Shown here: one piece after another, positions 41,523 through 50,250 of the stretch | How the letters are laid out: each line of letters opens with the position of its first letter | Position numbering within the stretch: the first letter of the stretch is position 1 | Origin: a virus | Reading direction: 5' to 3' (one strand) | Length of the DNA: 64,000 nucleotides | IMG/VR virus record: IMGVR_UViG_3300050343_000220 | Coordinates: 1-64,000 of that record | The notes under the pieces: generated by a model | The model's input: the letters and a program-made list of their open reading frames with translations, nothing else | Databases searched by the model: none | What the model was told of the DNA's origin: nothing | Translations under genes and position numbers: made by a program

Positions 41523-43769
41523 TTAGAAGTCGTTAAGAATGTGATCTTCTAATAGAGGATCATTCTTAGGACGTTGCCACACACGTACAGACTTGGACTT
41601 ACCCGTTGCCGAATCTTTCCTACTTGTTACTAGTCTTCTCCAACCCATAGATTGAAGAACATCAGCTACACGTCTGCCTTCTCTACGACCTTGATTACGA
41701 GGATCTAATTCGAGAGCATTTGTAAGTACATCTGCTGCAGTTACTTCCTCTCGGATAGCTACATAAGATGCGATCTTATCTAACCAAGGGTCTGGATCAC
41801 CAAACTCTTGGATGTATTCATATATAGCAGCGATCTCACCACTTGTAAACTCATAGCCTTCATTGTTGCGATACGCAGCTACTGCAGCTGCCCACAAACT
41901 ATCTCGCACATTGCACAGCTCTTTCCATGGAATTTGGAAGCCAGCTCCAAGTTCTAGAGGGACAAATCGACGGTTGCCTGTGCTATCAACTAAGAATTGA
42001 TTACGGTTCGTAGTACCAATAAATACAAAGCGCCTAGGTAGCTTGCTAGGTAGAGATGCGTATGGATAGCGCACTTCATCTACGCGAGTAGTAACTAGGT
42101 TTTTAAAGTTCTCAATGTTCCTTGTATTGAAGTAGTTATCAATTTCTGGCAGCTCTAGCAGCCATGCCACGTGCAATCGATATTGCTCACGCATGAGTGT
42201 ATCTAAAGGTGTTGTGATCTCAGAGAACAGTGCAGGAGGCACAAGGCTTCTGGAGAACATTGATTTACCAGCACCTTGAGGGCCTACCAGGATTGGTAGC
42301 CAAGACATGGTGCAGCCTGGGTCATATGCCCTAGCTACTGCACCAATCATCATGCGCTGCATTGCAGTAGTAGAAATGTTGTGCTTATTTCCTAGGAAGA
42401 TTTCTCCAATGTTGTCCCAGTCAGGATGTGGGTCAGCCGTGTCAGCACATTTGTCTAGGTAAGTCCGAATAGGACAATACCTATTTTGATTTGCTGCATA
42501 TTGAATTGCAGACTTGATCCGCTGCTCAGGAATGAATACACCGTTTTCACAAGCAAGCTTGGTAGTCATAAGATCTAGGTCTTGACCTTGAAGAAAGACA
42601 GCTTCACCACCTGGCTGTGTGTACTCAATCGCTCCTGTGAGTTCATTCTTTCGTAGGTTGAGAAGAATCTCTTTGACCTTTTGAACATCTGATTCACGTT
42701 GCTTAGCTAAGTCATCGTCATTCTTTTTAGGGCGACCACGCTTTTTGACTTGGTTTGAATCAGGTAAAGGCTCTGGAACAATGGATTCATCTGAATTATT
42801 CATTGATTTGCTACTACTCCTTGTTTGTAAATGATCTTGAACTATCTGATCAATATCTTGTACTGGATCAAATTCTGTATATCCAGCAGCTGCACCTACT
42901 GCACCAAATCTAAGATGTGGTGGTAGCTTGTGTGCCCAGTCTGCATCTTGCTTTTTAGCAAGTGAATACAGTGTAGTTGGACCTGAAAAGTTACCGAGAC
43001 CACGCCATTTAAATGGTTGTATATTTTCAGGTTTTTCACCGTGATGGCCTTTTAATACCCAGTTAACCCATGCGTCGAATACAGGCTCACCGATGCCTGC
43101 ACAAGCTGCCATGACTGGTACATAGTAAGTTTCATACTGTCCATCATCAGAAGGCGTTAGAAAGCTTTCTAGTAACCACTGGCATCGTTGTACGTCTACT
43201 TCAGTTACATCTGAGGAAACAAAGTTTGATGACTCGTCATATGCAATGTCATTGAGAAGAAACTCTGGGACTGGTTCAAATTCTGCATTCTTTTGAATGT
43301 CAGCATTGGTGTTACCAAACCAAAGTCGTTCAGGTTTCTGCCCACAGTTGTCAGCAAGCTCATTGAGCTCTAGCTCTGCAAGTAAACGATTGACGATTAG
43401 CCAATAAGCACCCTTGTGTTCAGCAGTAGATAGAAGCTCTTTGCCAAGCGGGAACAAGGCTCTAAACCTGTGCTCACTTTCTGTATGACTAGCTGACGTG
43501 TAAGTGGCTACACACCATTGACGGGCAGTATCACTTGACCAAAATCTGGCAAGAGTAGTGTCGCCATCAAAGTCAATGACGACCATGTTCGAGCCCGCCG
43601 AGTTATCAGCTTTTCGATGACGAGCTTTGAAGTGTGTGGCACACCATCCATAGCCATTTTGAACCCAACCTAGTAGCCAATCAATATCTTCTAATATATT
43701 TTGCCAATCGCGTGCAGGTTTACTCTGCTTGTTCTTGCAACTTTTGTGTACTGCAATCCGTAGTTTCAT
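41523..43769 (-). CDS. Primase-helicase (N-terminal primase-polymerase-like, C-terminal VirE-type helicase)
   Basis: A 748-residue replication protein. The N-terminal 170 residues have the look of an archaeo-eukaryotic primase-polymerase: VVIDFDGD around residue 63 is a likely catalytic acidic motif, and HRFRALFPLG follows. From about residue 430 the protein is a VirE-like superfamily 3 helicase, with Walker A GPQGAGKSMF (about 495), Walker B VAWLLELPEID and sensor FIGTTNRNQFLVD. The C-terminal 100 residues probably form a winged helix. It would unwind DNA and prime the polymerase A system. The start overlaps the nuclease gene by 50 bases. Confidence 0.85.
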   Translation of the reverse strand: MKLRIAVHKSCKNKQSKPARDWQNILEDIDWLLGWVQNGYGWCATHFKARHRKADNSAGSNMVVIDFDGDTTLARFWSSDTARQWCVATYTSASHTESEHRFRALFPLGKELLSTAEHKGAYWLIVNRLLAELELNELADNCGQKPERLWFGNTNADIQKNAEFEPVPEFLLNDIAYDESSNFVSSDVTEVDVQRCQWLLESFLTPSDDGQYETYYVPVMAACAGIGEPVFDAWVNWVLKGHHGEKPENIQPFKWRGLGNFSGPTTLYSLAKKQDADWAHKLPPHLRFGAVGAAAGYTEFDPVQDIDQIVQDHLQTRSSSKSMNNSDESIVPEPLPDSNQVKKRGRPKKNDDDLAKQRESDVQKVKEILLNLRKNELTGAIEYTQPGGEAVFLQGQDLDLMTTKLACENGVFIPEQRIKSAIQYAANQNRYCPIRTYLDKCADTADPHPDWDNIGEIFLGNKHNISTTAMQRMMIGAVARAYDPGCTMSWLPILVGPQGAGKSMFSRSLVPPALFSEITTPLDTLMREQYRLHVAWLLELPEIDNYFNTRNIENFKNLVTTRVDEVRYPYASLPSKLPRRFVFIGTTNRNQFLVDSTGNRRFVPLELGAGFQIPWKELCNVRDSLWAAAVAAYRNNEGYEFTSGEIAAIYEYIQEFGDPDPWLDKIASYVAIREEVTAADVLTNALELDPRNQGRREGRRVADVLQSMGWRRLVTSRKDSATGKSKSVRVWQRPKNDPLLEDHILNDF

Positions 43770-44493
43770 TATCTATTTCATGGAATTGTTGACAACGTTT
43801 CAGGAAACGTGATTCATGCAACGCAAGTTGATCTCCATCGATGAAGATGCCTTGAGTTGTCTCAGGTGTTGAGACAATAATCAGGGCAACATCACATAGA
43901 AAACCAGTTCTCTCGTTTAATGCATATCTGTATGCAGCCATTTGCTGCGCACACTTCGTATATTTTCGGTAACCACCGAATCCAATTCGATCTCCACGAT
44001 CAGGAAAAGAAGCGCAGTAAGGAGCATTGCTAGTTTTGAAGTCAGCAATAACTCGTACTCCACCGATTTCACCAATGAGGTCAGGACATCCAGCATATTT
44101 GTGCTCTGTACTCCAGACAAATGCGACTTCTCTATCATCACTTCTTAGATGGTTCCAATCGGGACGCAAAGGACGCTCCGACCAATGAATTGTATCAAAC
44201 CAATCAAGGTAAGTAGACATTCCATTCCAGAAATCTAGATAATCTTCAGGAACTCCTGGATCTAAACCACGGAGATAATTTTCACAACCTAAATGAATAG
44301 CCGAGCCGCGAGTTGATGCTGCCTCTAGCGCACCCGGATTATTCTTTTGCCAGTTGCGAAGACCAGCTTTGGACTTTTCGCTTTCAGTAGCCGAGAGAAC
44401 AGTAGTTACACTCGGCATATAAATGCCGGAGCATAGATACTTTCTATGTCCGGCGGAAGTTTGGATTCTGTATGGAAGATCAGAAGTCACCAT
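43720..44493 (-). CDS. PD-(D/E)XK nuclease (RecB/Cas4-like exonuclease)
   Basis: A 257-residue nuclease with RGSAIHLGCE (the first helix with His and Glu), YAGCPDLIGEIGG with the catalytic Asp, VIADFKTSN with the D-x-K residues, and QMAAYRYAL with the conserved Gln and Tyr. This order defines the RecB/lambda-exonuclease type PD-(D/E)XK family. It probably degrades or processes DNA ends in phage recombination or host DNA breakdown. It is coupled with the neighbouring replication genes by overlaps. Confidence 0.85.
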   Translation of the reverse strand: MVTSDLPYRIQTSAGHRKYLCSGIYMPSVTTVLSATESEKSKAGLRNWQKNNPGALEAASTRGSAIHLGCENYLRGLDPGVPEDYLDFWNGMSTYLDWFDTIHWSERPLRPDWNHLRSDDREVAFVWSTEHKYAGCPDLIGEIGGVRVIADFKTSNAPYCASFPDRGDRIGFGGYRKYTKCAQQMAAYRYALNERTGFLCDVALIIVSTPETTQGIFIDGDQLALHESRFLKRCQQFHEIDNETTDCSTQKLQEQAE

Positions 44494-44827
44494 CTACACC
44501 CTGTTGCGTTTGATAATTTGAGCTGTAATCTGTAGTTTCGGTTTGTGCTTGAAAGAGTTGGTATAACTCTCCTACAGCCTGACCAACAGCTTCTACAACT
44601 TGACCAGTTGCAAAAACTTGTTGGGACAGCTGTGACACTTCTTGGCGCAAAGCAATCGTATGATCCATTAGGGAAGGAGCCCGTGTAGGAACTTGATTAC
44701 TTTGTACACCACTATTGACAGCAGTATTAGCTGTATTAGTAGGAACAATGGCATTCGCTTGTGTAAGAATATCGGCTAACCGTGCCTGCATTTCAGGAGG
44801 CAGGTTTTGAAGATTTGGGTTTGTCAT
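44480..44827 (-). CDS. Hypothetical Gln/Thr-rich protein
   Basis: A 115-residue protein with a helical, Gln-rich middle and an acidic GVDGDF end. It starts at a TAATG overlap and runs into the nuclease gene. The acidic, Phe-ending tail recalls single-strand-binding partners. Unproven; no family recognised. Confidence 0.5.
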   Translation of the reverse strand: MTNPNLQNLPPEMQARLADILTQANAIVPTNTANTAVNSGVQSNQVPTRAPSLMDHTIALRQEVSQLSQQVFATGQVVEAVGQAVGELYQLFQAQTETTDYSSNYQTQQGVDGDF

Positions 44828-45567
44828 TAGAATTCAGATTCTTCTTCTTGTTTTTTAGATGTTGCTTTAGTCGGAAGCACCGTGCTTCCTCGTTTGTCCA
44901 CCCCACCAGCAGGGATACCTTTTTCGTCAGTTTGCTTCCCGTCAAAAGGATCCTTTCCTTCAAAGAAATTTGGAAGCCAGATCGTGTTCTTGGTATCGGC
45001 CCATTCTTTTGCAATTTTATCTGGTACTTTACGTACCTTCGGGAGAATGCTATATGAAGTTTCAAGGCCAGCACCTTTACGTGTGATCTTGATTGAGAAA
45101 TTAGCCAGGCCATCTTCAGTCCAGGTATAGTCTTCTATTTCTTGTAGGATTTCAGTGAGTTGGTCACGCAAGGATTTCTGTTCGATAAACAGAACTTCCA
45201 TTCGACTGCGAGATGCAGAAGTACCGACCCAAGCTAAAAACCGACGTGGCTTGACGTAGGAGCCATCAATTTTTGGTCGGTCGGGCTTAGACCAGTCGGT
45301 TTCACGAGCAATGTCGTCAGGGCTACCAGGATGAGTACGAGTGACAACGTAACCGTTGAACTTAAGTTCACCGTCATTTCCTCGTGCTTCGGATGCATAT
45401 TGCCATCCCATGATTGCGTGTCCTGTTTCGTAGCATCCGAGCAAGCGGAACTCTTCACTTTCTCCATCTTTGAGTGAGCTAGGTTTCCAATATGGTTGGG
45501 GTTCTTTAGTTTCAATTCTGTCTTTAGGTGCCTCTAGAAGTTCAGGAGGCAATACTTGTAGGGTCAT
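44827..45567 (-). CDS. Candidate single-stranded DNA-binding protein
   Basis: About 246 residues from the ATG at 45567. The core is beta-rich. Its end is a charged, low-complexity acidic tail finishing in EEESEF, similar in kind to the tails of SSB and T7 gp2.5, which recruit replication proteins. It lies in the replication operon upstream of the nuclease and primase-helicase. No signature residues were identified, so the function is inferred from shape and place. Confidence 0.4.
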   Translation of the reverse strand: MTLQVLPPELLEAPKDRIETKEPQPYWKPSSLKDGESEEFRLLGCYETGHAIMGWQYASEARGNDGELKFNGYVVTRTHPGSPDDIARETDWSKPDRPKIDGSYVKPRRFLAWVGTSASRSRMEVLFIEQKSLRDQLTEILQEIEDYTWTEDGLANFSIKITRKGAGLETSYSILPKVRKVPDKIAKEWADTKNTIWLPNFFEGKDPFDGKQTDEKGIPAGGVDKRGSTVLPTKATSKKQEEESEF

Positions 45568-45601
45568 ATGTAGTAAATATCGACCTTTCAAATATAGTTA
45601 C

Positions 45602-45613
45602 TACAATAGTTAA
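45602..45613 (+). promoter_or_regulatory. Candidate TACAATAG promoter element
   Basis: TACAATAGTTAA, 18-29 bases before the + strand ATG at 45631; a close match to the late element, here inside the minus-strand replication block. Confidence 0.45.
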
Positions 45614-45630
45614 ATGTGAGATAATTACTA

Positions 45631-45825
45631 ATGCTAGTAAATCGATTTGCAGATCTTTCCGGTGGATTATTAGGTGAACTCACAGGTAAAAAAGACATTG
45701 CATCTACTGGACTTGTAGGATTAATTCCAGGAGCACCTAATCCAAATAATGCATTTGGAGTAGCAGGGATGATTGCAGGACATGAAAAACCACTACATGA
45801 ATTACTGGGCTTGCCAGGTTTTTAA
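45631..45825 (+). CDS. Small + strand protein in replication block
   Basis: A 64-residue Gly/Leu/Pro-rich protein. It has a good candidate promoter, so it is probably expressed although it is alone on this strand. Short hydrophobic stretches around residues 10-16 and 27-47. Function unknown. Confidence 0.5.
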   Translation: MLVNRFADLSGGLLGELTGKKDIASTGLVGLIPGAPNPNNAFGVAGMIAGHEKPLHELLGLPGF

Positions 45826-45911
45826 TTCATTGAGTAGTGGCTTACTTGGTTAGTTATTTATAGACCGGTGCATCCCAGCCAGTCTTACCTGACTGAAGAT
45901 GCCTGCTTCGA

Positions 45912-46571
45912 TCAATAGTCCGGCGTCGGATCCACCTCTGAGTAACCCGCCGCTGAACCGTTCGTTTGTGGATTCCGTTGAGTTCGCTCTTTATCCTTTC
46001 GAGTAGTGAAGTCAGAAGCGACGATAGCTCTATAAGGACTGTCACTCCCGTCTTTGCGATATTCGCGGAGATAGCCTTGAACGCAGATAGGGCGTCCGCT
46101 ACGGATTCGATCTGTAAGTTTTTTGCGACGTGATTCATGTGTTTCAAGAAATAGCCATGTAACAATTTCTGAGTTATCTAGTGTTGTACCAATTTTGACA
46201 GCGACTTGATCGTTCTTACGATCTTTGATTTCATTAGATCCAAAGAATGCATTACCAAGTACAACTTGATTGCAATAAACATTGTCTGGGATTGAGGGCT
46301 CAATCGTTGTGACAATGAGATCAAGAGGTTTAGTCACATCATCTGAGAAGACAATGTTGCCTGTAATCAATGCTCGTGTGCCTTCTTTCCATTCTTTGAA
46401 GAGTGATAGCTTGGCACCTTCTCGGTTGTAGCAGAGGATTCGAAGCTGGACCTCTGAAGCACCACTACCAGCGGGCACAACAGCGTTAGCCCCGCAATAG
46501 TCAAGCCCATAAGCATTGATTGGATCTGAAATGAAGGATCGTAATTCAATCGTTGCAGCGATAAAGTTCAT
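45912..46571 (-). CDS. Single-stranded DNA-binding protein (SSB-like)
   Basis: A 219-residue protein that seems to hold two OB-fold-like regions. The second (about 135-190) has the SSB pattern VTWLFLETHESRRKKLTDRI, RSGRPICVQGYLREY and then AIVASDF. The C-terminus is disordered and ends acidic (SEVDPTPDY). SSB coats single-stranded DNA during replication. It lies next to thyX in the replication and nucleotide operon. A second SSB-like gene is at 63338. Confidence 0.7.
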   Translation of the reverse strand: MNFIAATIELRSFISDPINAYGLDYCGANAVVPAGSGASEVQLRILCYNREGAKLSLFKEWKEGTRALITGNIVFSDDVTKPLDLIVTTIEPSIPDNVYCNQVVLGNAFFGSNEIKDRKNDQVAVKIGTTLDNSEIVTWLFLETHESRRKKLTDRIRSGRPICVQGYLREYRKDGSDSPYRAIVASDFTTRKDKERTQRNPQTNGSAAGYSEVDPTPDY

Positions 46572-46607
46572 TATGACTGTATGTTTTTCCAGTCTTCATC
46601 TTAGAAC

Positions 46608-47240
46608 TCATCCCCACATTGCGCGAGATATTTGTGGAAGTTCCGTATCAAGTATTTCGCCAACACTTCGAGCAATGGACATATGCTCCTTCTGAGTGCC
46701 ATTATCACCACGCAGGGCGACATAGTGAAGCCAACTACGAATAGTACCTGACATATATAGCTTAGTAACTGTATTGATTGGAAGTACAGATCTAGCACAC
46801 TCTTTAGCTACACCAGAATGCAACAGTGACTCATACAAACGTACTGACTCTCTGAAGTGATCATCAATACGTTGCTGATAATACTCTTGAGTTTCTTCTT
46901 CTAGATCATCAATAGAGTTTTGACGATTGTCATAGTCTTGACGCCTTAGTTCAGGAAGTACTGTAGCAAAAGTGTCAGTAGGTATTGCATACCGTTGACT
47001 AAATTCTTGAAAGGTAAACGAGCGATGCCGCAAGATTTGGGGTGAAATTGCTCTAGTAGTATCAATTTGTACACACATAGATGCCATTTCGAATGGACTC
47101 CAATGCTTGTGCTTAATTAAATACTTAATTAGTTTTTCAACTTCAGGATTTTCTTCATTGCTTGGGTTGGATACACGCGCAATTTTGCCTATTAAAGCTT
47201 CTGCATTTGGTGTAATCCAAACGAGTTTTGCTGAATGCAT
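46608..47240 (-). CDS. thyX: Thymidylate synthase ThyX (flavin-dependent)
   Basis: A 210-residue enzyme that makes dTMP from dUMP with methylene-tetrahydrofolate and FAD. The signature RHRSFTFQEFSQRY fits RHRxxSxxxxSxR. Conserved stretches HWSPFEMASM and LRGDNGTQKEHM are also present. The length is usual for ThyX. It lies beside the ribonucleotide reductase genes and completes the supply of DNA precursors. ThyX is frequent in cyanophages. Confidence 0.95.
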   Translation of the reverse strand: MHSAKLVWITPNAEALIGKIARVSNPSNEENPEVEKLIKYLIKHKHWSPFEMASMCVQIDTTRAISPQILRHRSFTFQEFSQRYAIPTDTFATVLPELRRQDYDNRQNSIDDLEEETQEYYQQRIDDHFRESVRLYESLLHSGVAKECARSVLPINTVTKLYMSGTIRSWLHYVALRGDNGTQKEHMSIARSVGEILDTELPQISRAMWG

Positions 47241-47242
47241 GG

Positions 47243-47371
47243 TCAGTTGGGAAAATGTTTTGAGTGAAGTAGTTTTAATTGTCTAATAGTTAGTTTATTA
47301 ATCTTGGCTTCAATACGAGCAAGCAATTCTTCGACATGCTCACTCTTTGTTTTAGCCTTTGATTTTGCCAT
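47243..47371 (-). CDS. Small basic protein (42 aa)
   Basis: A 42-residue Lys/His-rich helical protein (starts MAKSKAKTKSEHVEELLAR). Its ATG lies inside the end of the 47352 gene, and it ends 2 bases before the thyX start. The arrangement supports translation. Function unknown. Confidence 0.45.
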   Translation of the reverse strand: MAKSKAKTKSEHVEELLARIEAKINKLTIRQLKLLHSKHFPN

Positions 47372-47636
47372 ATAAAATAGGTTTAATTCTTCCAAGACCA
47401 GATCTTATATCTGTTATGGTTCCAATACTCTTAAGTTTATCGTAGTAAGCATCAAATATATCAACTTTTGTATAAGCTCGTACAGCATCGTAATATGTCT
47501 CTCCAGCCACTGTGTATGTAATGATGTGAACATCAGTGGGAAGTTCTTTGTCATTAAAGGTGGCTGGACAAATCTCTTGTTCTAGTATTTGAACTTTAAG
47601 TTTATCTGTAGGTAAAAAAGTTATTTTTGTATCCAT
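47352..47636 (-). CDS. Hypothetical small protein
   Basis: A 94-residue beta-rich protein with several Tyr and Lys residues and a Gly/Lys-rich end. It lies between ribonucleotide reductase and thyX genes, so a role in nucleotide metabolism is possible. No family recognised. Confidence 0.5.
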   Translation of the reverse strand: MDTKITFLPTDKLKVQILEQEICPATFNDKELPTDVHIITYTVAGETYYDAVRAYTKVDIFDAYYDKLKSIGTITDIRSGLGRIKPILYGKIKG

Positions 47637-47651
47637 AGTATTGCTTGAATA

Positions 47652-48383
47652 TCAAGCGTATTGAGGCAGGTTTTGATTGGCAGTCTCGAAGAAAGCTGGC
47701 ATACGACTAGCGCGTGTTTCAGCTAAGCCTTCAGCCTTGCCTCTGGTGTATAGAGAATCTGAACTCGCAAGCCAGAAGTTGCTGGAGAGATGCTTGTGAT
47801 CAGCTTCCCCTTGGAGGGACTGAAGGCACCATGCGACCGTAGCGCGGCGGAGATTGTTGAGGGTCTTGTCAGATTTAAGTCCAAGCGCTTCACATACGAG
47901 TGTGTTTGCCGCGACGTGGGTCTGTTCGTCTCGTGAGATGTCGGCGCTTGTCGTGCGTAATCCTGTATCTCCGAGGAATCGGAAGATCGGTAAGAGAACG
48001 AAGAAGACGGATCTCTCCAATACAACGGCTTTAAGGACAGGGTGCCTATCCAATTCAAGCCATGTTTTACAGATGTGCGCAGCTTCTTTCTCAAACTTAG
48101 GGGAGACTCCATGCGCAGCAGCTGCGAAATTGAGTGCAATATCATGATTTTCTTCATCAACAACGTTAGAAGCAAGTAGCTCCTTACAGCCTTTGACGTC
48201 AGGTAGATCACCTTTCATAGCATCACTAATGAAGTCACCTACTGGGATTTCAAGACAACGGAGTGCAAGTGCACGTTGAATTACATCTTCACCACCAGTC
48301 AATAGTTGACCAGCAGATACTTGAACCGGGGTCCATGTACGCTTGCGCTGATGAAGATGAATGTAAGGAGTTTCTGCTTTCAT
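47652..48383 (-). CDS. Ribonucleotide reductase beta subunit (class I, NrdB-like)
   Basis: A 243-residue ferritin-like protein. The metal ligands typical of class I beta subunits are visible as E77-x-x-H80 (DEENH), Glu123 and E153-x-x-H156 (DEQTH), with Glu45 a candidate first ligand. At 243 residues it is much shorter than the usual 320-370, as in the compact cyanophage type. It makes the radical or metal-centred oxidant for the alpha subunit, encoded directly upstream. The presence of a beta gene argues against a class II enzyme, the older label for this cyanophage family. Confidence 0.8.
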   Translation of the reverse strand: MKAETPYIHLHQRKRTWTPVQVSAGQLLTGGEDVIQRALALRCLEIPVGDFISDAMKGDLPDVKGCKELLASNVVDEENHDIALNFAAAAHGVSPKFEKEAAHICKTWLELDRHPVLKAVVLERSVFFVLLPIFRFLGDTGLRTTSADISRDEQTHVAANTLVCEALGLKSDKTLNNLRRATVAWCLQSLQGEADHKHLSSNFWLASSDSLYTRGKAEGLAETRASRMPAFFETANQNLPQYA

Positions 48384-48401
48384 TTGTATAAATAATTAGG
48401 T

Positions 48402-49820
48402 TTACTCGGCGCACCCTACGCAGGATGCGGGGTCGTTAAAGACATCTAAAATGTCATCGTCGGCATCGTCATCATTGAATCCAAACATCTCACCGAAGTT
48501 TCCATCTAAAGCAGCAAGAGCATCGTCTTTTGCTTGAGTGTTTTGCATAACCTGCAATGAATAATACATAGAGGTTTGCGGGGAACTGAGCCAGGATTCA
48601 ATGAATTTATCGTCGTATTGAACTACGTCTGACCAACTATTGAAACTATATCCGTGGTTGAGGCCAGTTTTAGACAACATTGTCATGATTCCATTTACTA
48701 CTCGGTAGTAAGTGTCCCACCCAACAGATTCAGCTGTTTCAACATCACCGTAGTCAAATGTTTCGACACCGAATGTAGAGCTGTCCCTATCAACTGTACG
48801 CCCGATTGGCGGTGCAAGTTCGGGGGTAGTTGTATAGCCTGCTCTGTCTTTGTAGCGATAAGAACAAGACGCCGTAGGTGCAATAGCAAAGCAACGGTCC
48901 ATATTGGCACGGCTTGCAATAGCAGCAGCGGAATCAATTCCTAATTGAAGTGCTTTAACTATATTACGTGCTTCAGGAGTCACGATGTAATCACCTAATG
49001 GGTAGAGGTGTTCATTCAATGCTTCTCCGAACTGAGCGTACGTAACTCCTTCCAGTGAGAGCAAATTGGCGAGACCAAGCATTCCCAGGCCGACTTGGCG
49101 ATCTTCTTCTTGAGAAAGATACTCGCCAGTTTTCTCAACACCAGTTTTACCATGTAAATCAATTAGTTCTTCCATGCCACAGATAAATGCAGCAGGCAAA
49201 TCTTCAGGACGGCAAGCACCCAAATTTATGTGCTCCAAGAGACAAGTGCCCCTGCTTTTGAGAAAAACCTCCAAGCACACGTTCGCGAAAATCCTTTCAC
49301 CGTGTTGATCATGCCTAATCTTGGCAAGCCAAATGTCACCACGAGCAATACCTTTGATGATTGCATCCTTGACTGCAGGGATTGCCATATCCCACATTAC
49401 GTTGGACAAGTTGACACAACGTTTTGCCCACGGAATTTCATGCCGAGGCATGTTTACAAACTCAAGAATATCTTTGTGGTTTAAATCAAGGTGCAGTACG
49501 ACAGCACCATTTTTATATACACCACCTCTACGTAGCTGTTCATTCAAACAACTATAGATTTTGCCAAACGAACAAGGCCCAGAACTTACTAGCCCTTTAC
49601 CGTTGTCATGACCAGCAGGGCGCAGATTGGATAGGTGTACAGCAACCCCTGCTCCATAACGCAGTCCGTGACTGACATAGCGCCAGCTAGCTTCAATCCC
49701 GTTTGGTCCTTCCATACTGTCTTCAACTACAAAAACTGTGCAGCTGACGGGCAGGCGACTTGTAGGATCGTCAATCCAATTTTGCACTCGACCTGTGCGA
49801 GCAATTACTTTATTTTCCAT
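48402..49820 (-). CDS. Ribonucleotide reductase alpha subunit (class I, compact cyanophage type)
   Basis: A 472-residue catalytic subunit that reduces ribonucleotides to deoxyribonucleotides. N180-x-C182-x-E184 (NVCLE) is the thiyl radical site, C27 (PVSCT) and C193 (GTCLL) are the reducing pair, and PTASCSYRYKD matches the phosphate-binding loop. The C-terminal CVGCAE pair takes electrons from thioredoxin, which this phage encodes at 51078. No N-terminal ATP-cone is present, so feedback control may be lost. Smaller than the usual 700-plus residues. Start overlaps the MazG-like gene. Confidence 0.88.
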   Translation of the reverse strand: MENKVIARTGRVQNWIDDPTSRLPVSCTVFVVEDSMEGPNGIEASWRYVSHGLRYGAGVAVHLSNLRPAGHDNGKGLVSSGPCSFGKIYSCLNEQLRRGGVYKNGAVVLHLDLNHKDILEFVNMPRHEIPWAKRCVNLSNVMWDMAIPAVKDAIIKGIARGDIWLAKIRHDQHGERIFANVCLEVFLKSRGTCLLEHINLGACRPEDLPAAFICGMEELIDLHGKTGVEKTGEYLSQEEDRQVGLGMLGLANLLSLEGVTYAQFGEALNEHLYPLGDYIVTPEARNIVKALQLGIDSAAAIASRANMDRCFAIAPTASCSYRYKDRAGYTTTPELAPPIGRTVDRDSSTFGVETFDYGDVETAESVGWDTYYRVVNGIMTMLSKTGLNHGYSFNSWSDVVQYDDKFIESWLSSPQTSMYYSLQVMQNTQAKDDALAALDGNFGEMFGFNDDDADDDILDVFNDPASCVGCAE

Positions 49821-50250
49821 TTGTGTCGTAGTAGTTAAGTTGTGGACGTGGCAGACAATCAGCTAAGTCAGGTGGCACATAGTTAGGTCCTTTGAGTACC
49901 TTCCCATCTTCACGATAAATTGGCTTTCCTTGTTCATCTAGTTTACTGAGATTAGATTCAAAGACGAGGGTCATCGCCTTGTCTAAATCAATACCATAAG
50001 TAGCTGCAAACTGATAACAAACAAAGACAAGATCGGATAATTCTTTGACAACTTCTTCACGTGCTGCAGGGTTTTCGGGATCAGCGAAACACTCTTCAGC
50101 TGCCGCTAAAAACTCATTAGATTCTTCTCTAATGAGACGAGTTTGCATGTCCCATAATTTCTTCTTAATGAAACCATAGCGTGAGATATTTGGCAAAATT
50201 TCTTGACCAAAGATTTCACGAAACTTACATGCTTGTTCTAGTAATGTCAT
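49810..50250 (-). CDS. MazG-like nucleotide pyrophosphohydrolase
   Basis: A 146-residue all-helical protein. The MazG/all-alpha NTP hydrolase acidic residues appear as RLIREESNEF (EExxE) and KELSDLVFVC (ExxD). The end KVLKGPNYVPPDL is typical of the phage family. These enzymes remove pyrophosphate from NTPs or dNTPs; in cyanophages MazG-type enzymes have also been linked to ppGpp control. It sits in the ribonucleotide reductase operon, right before the alpha subunit. Confidence 0.75.
   Translation of the reverse strand: MTLLEQACKFREIFGQEILPNISRYGFIKKKLWDMQTRLIREESNEFLAAAEECFADPENPAAREEVVKELSDLVFVCYQFAATYGIDLDKAMTLVFESNLSKLDEQGKPIYREDGKVLKGPNYVPPDLADCLPRPQLNYYDTNGK

Noticed and set aside
48402-49820. 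Class II (B12-dependent) ribonucleotide reductase
   Set aside because: A beta subunit with ExxH metal ligands is encoded directly downstream, and the C-terminal cysteines fit class I; compact cyanophage enzymes of this kind were often mislabelled class II.
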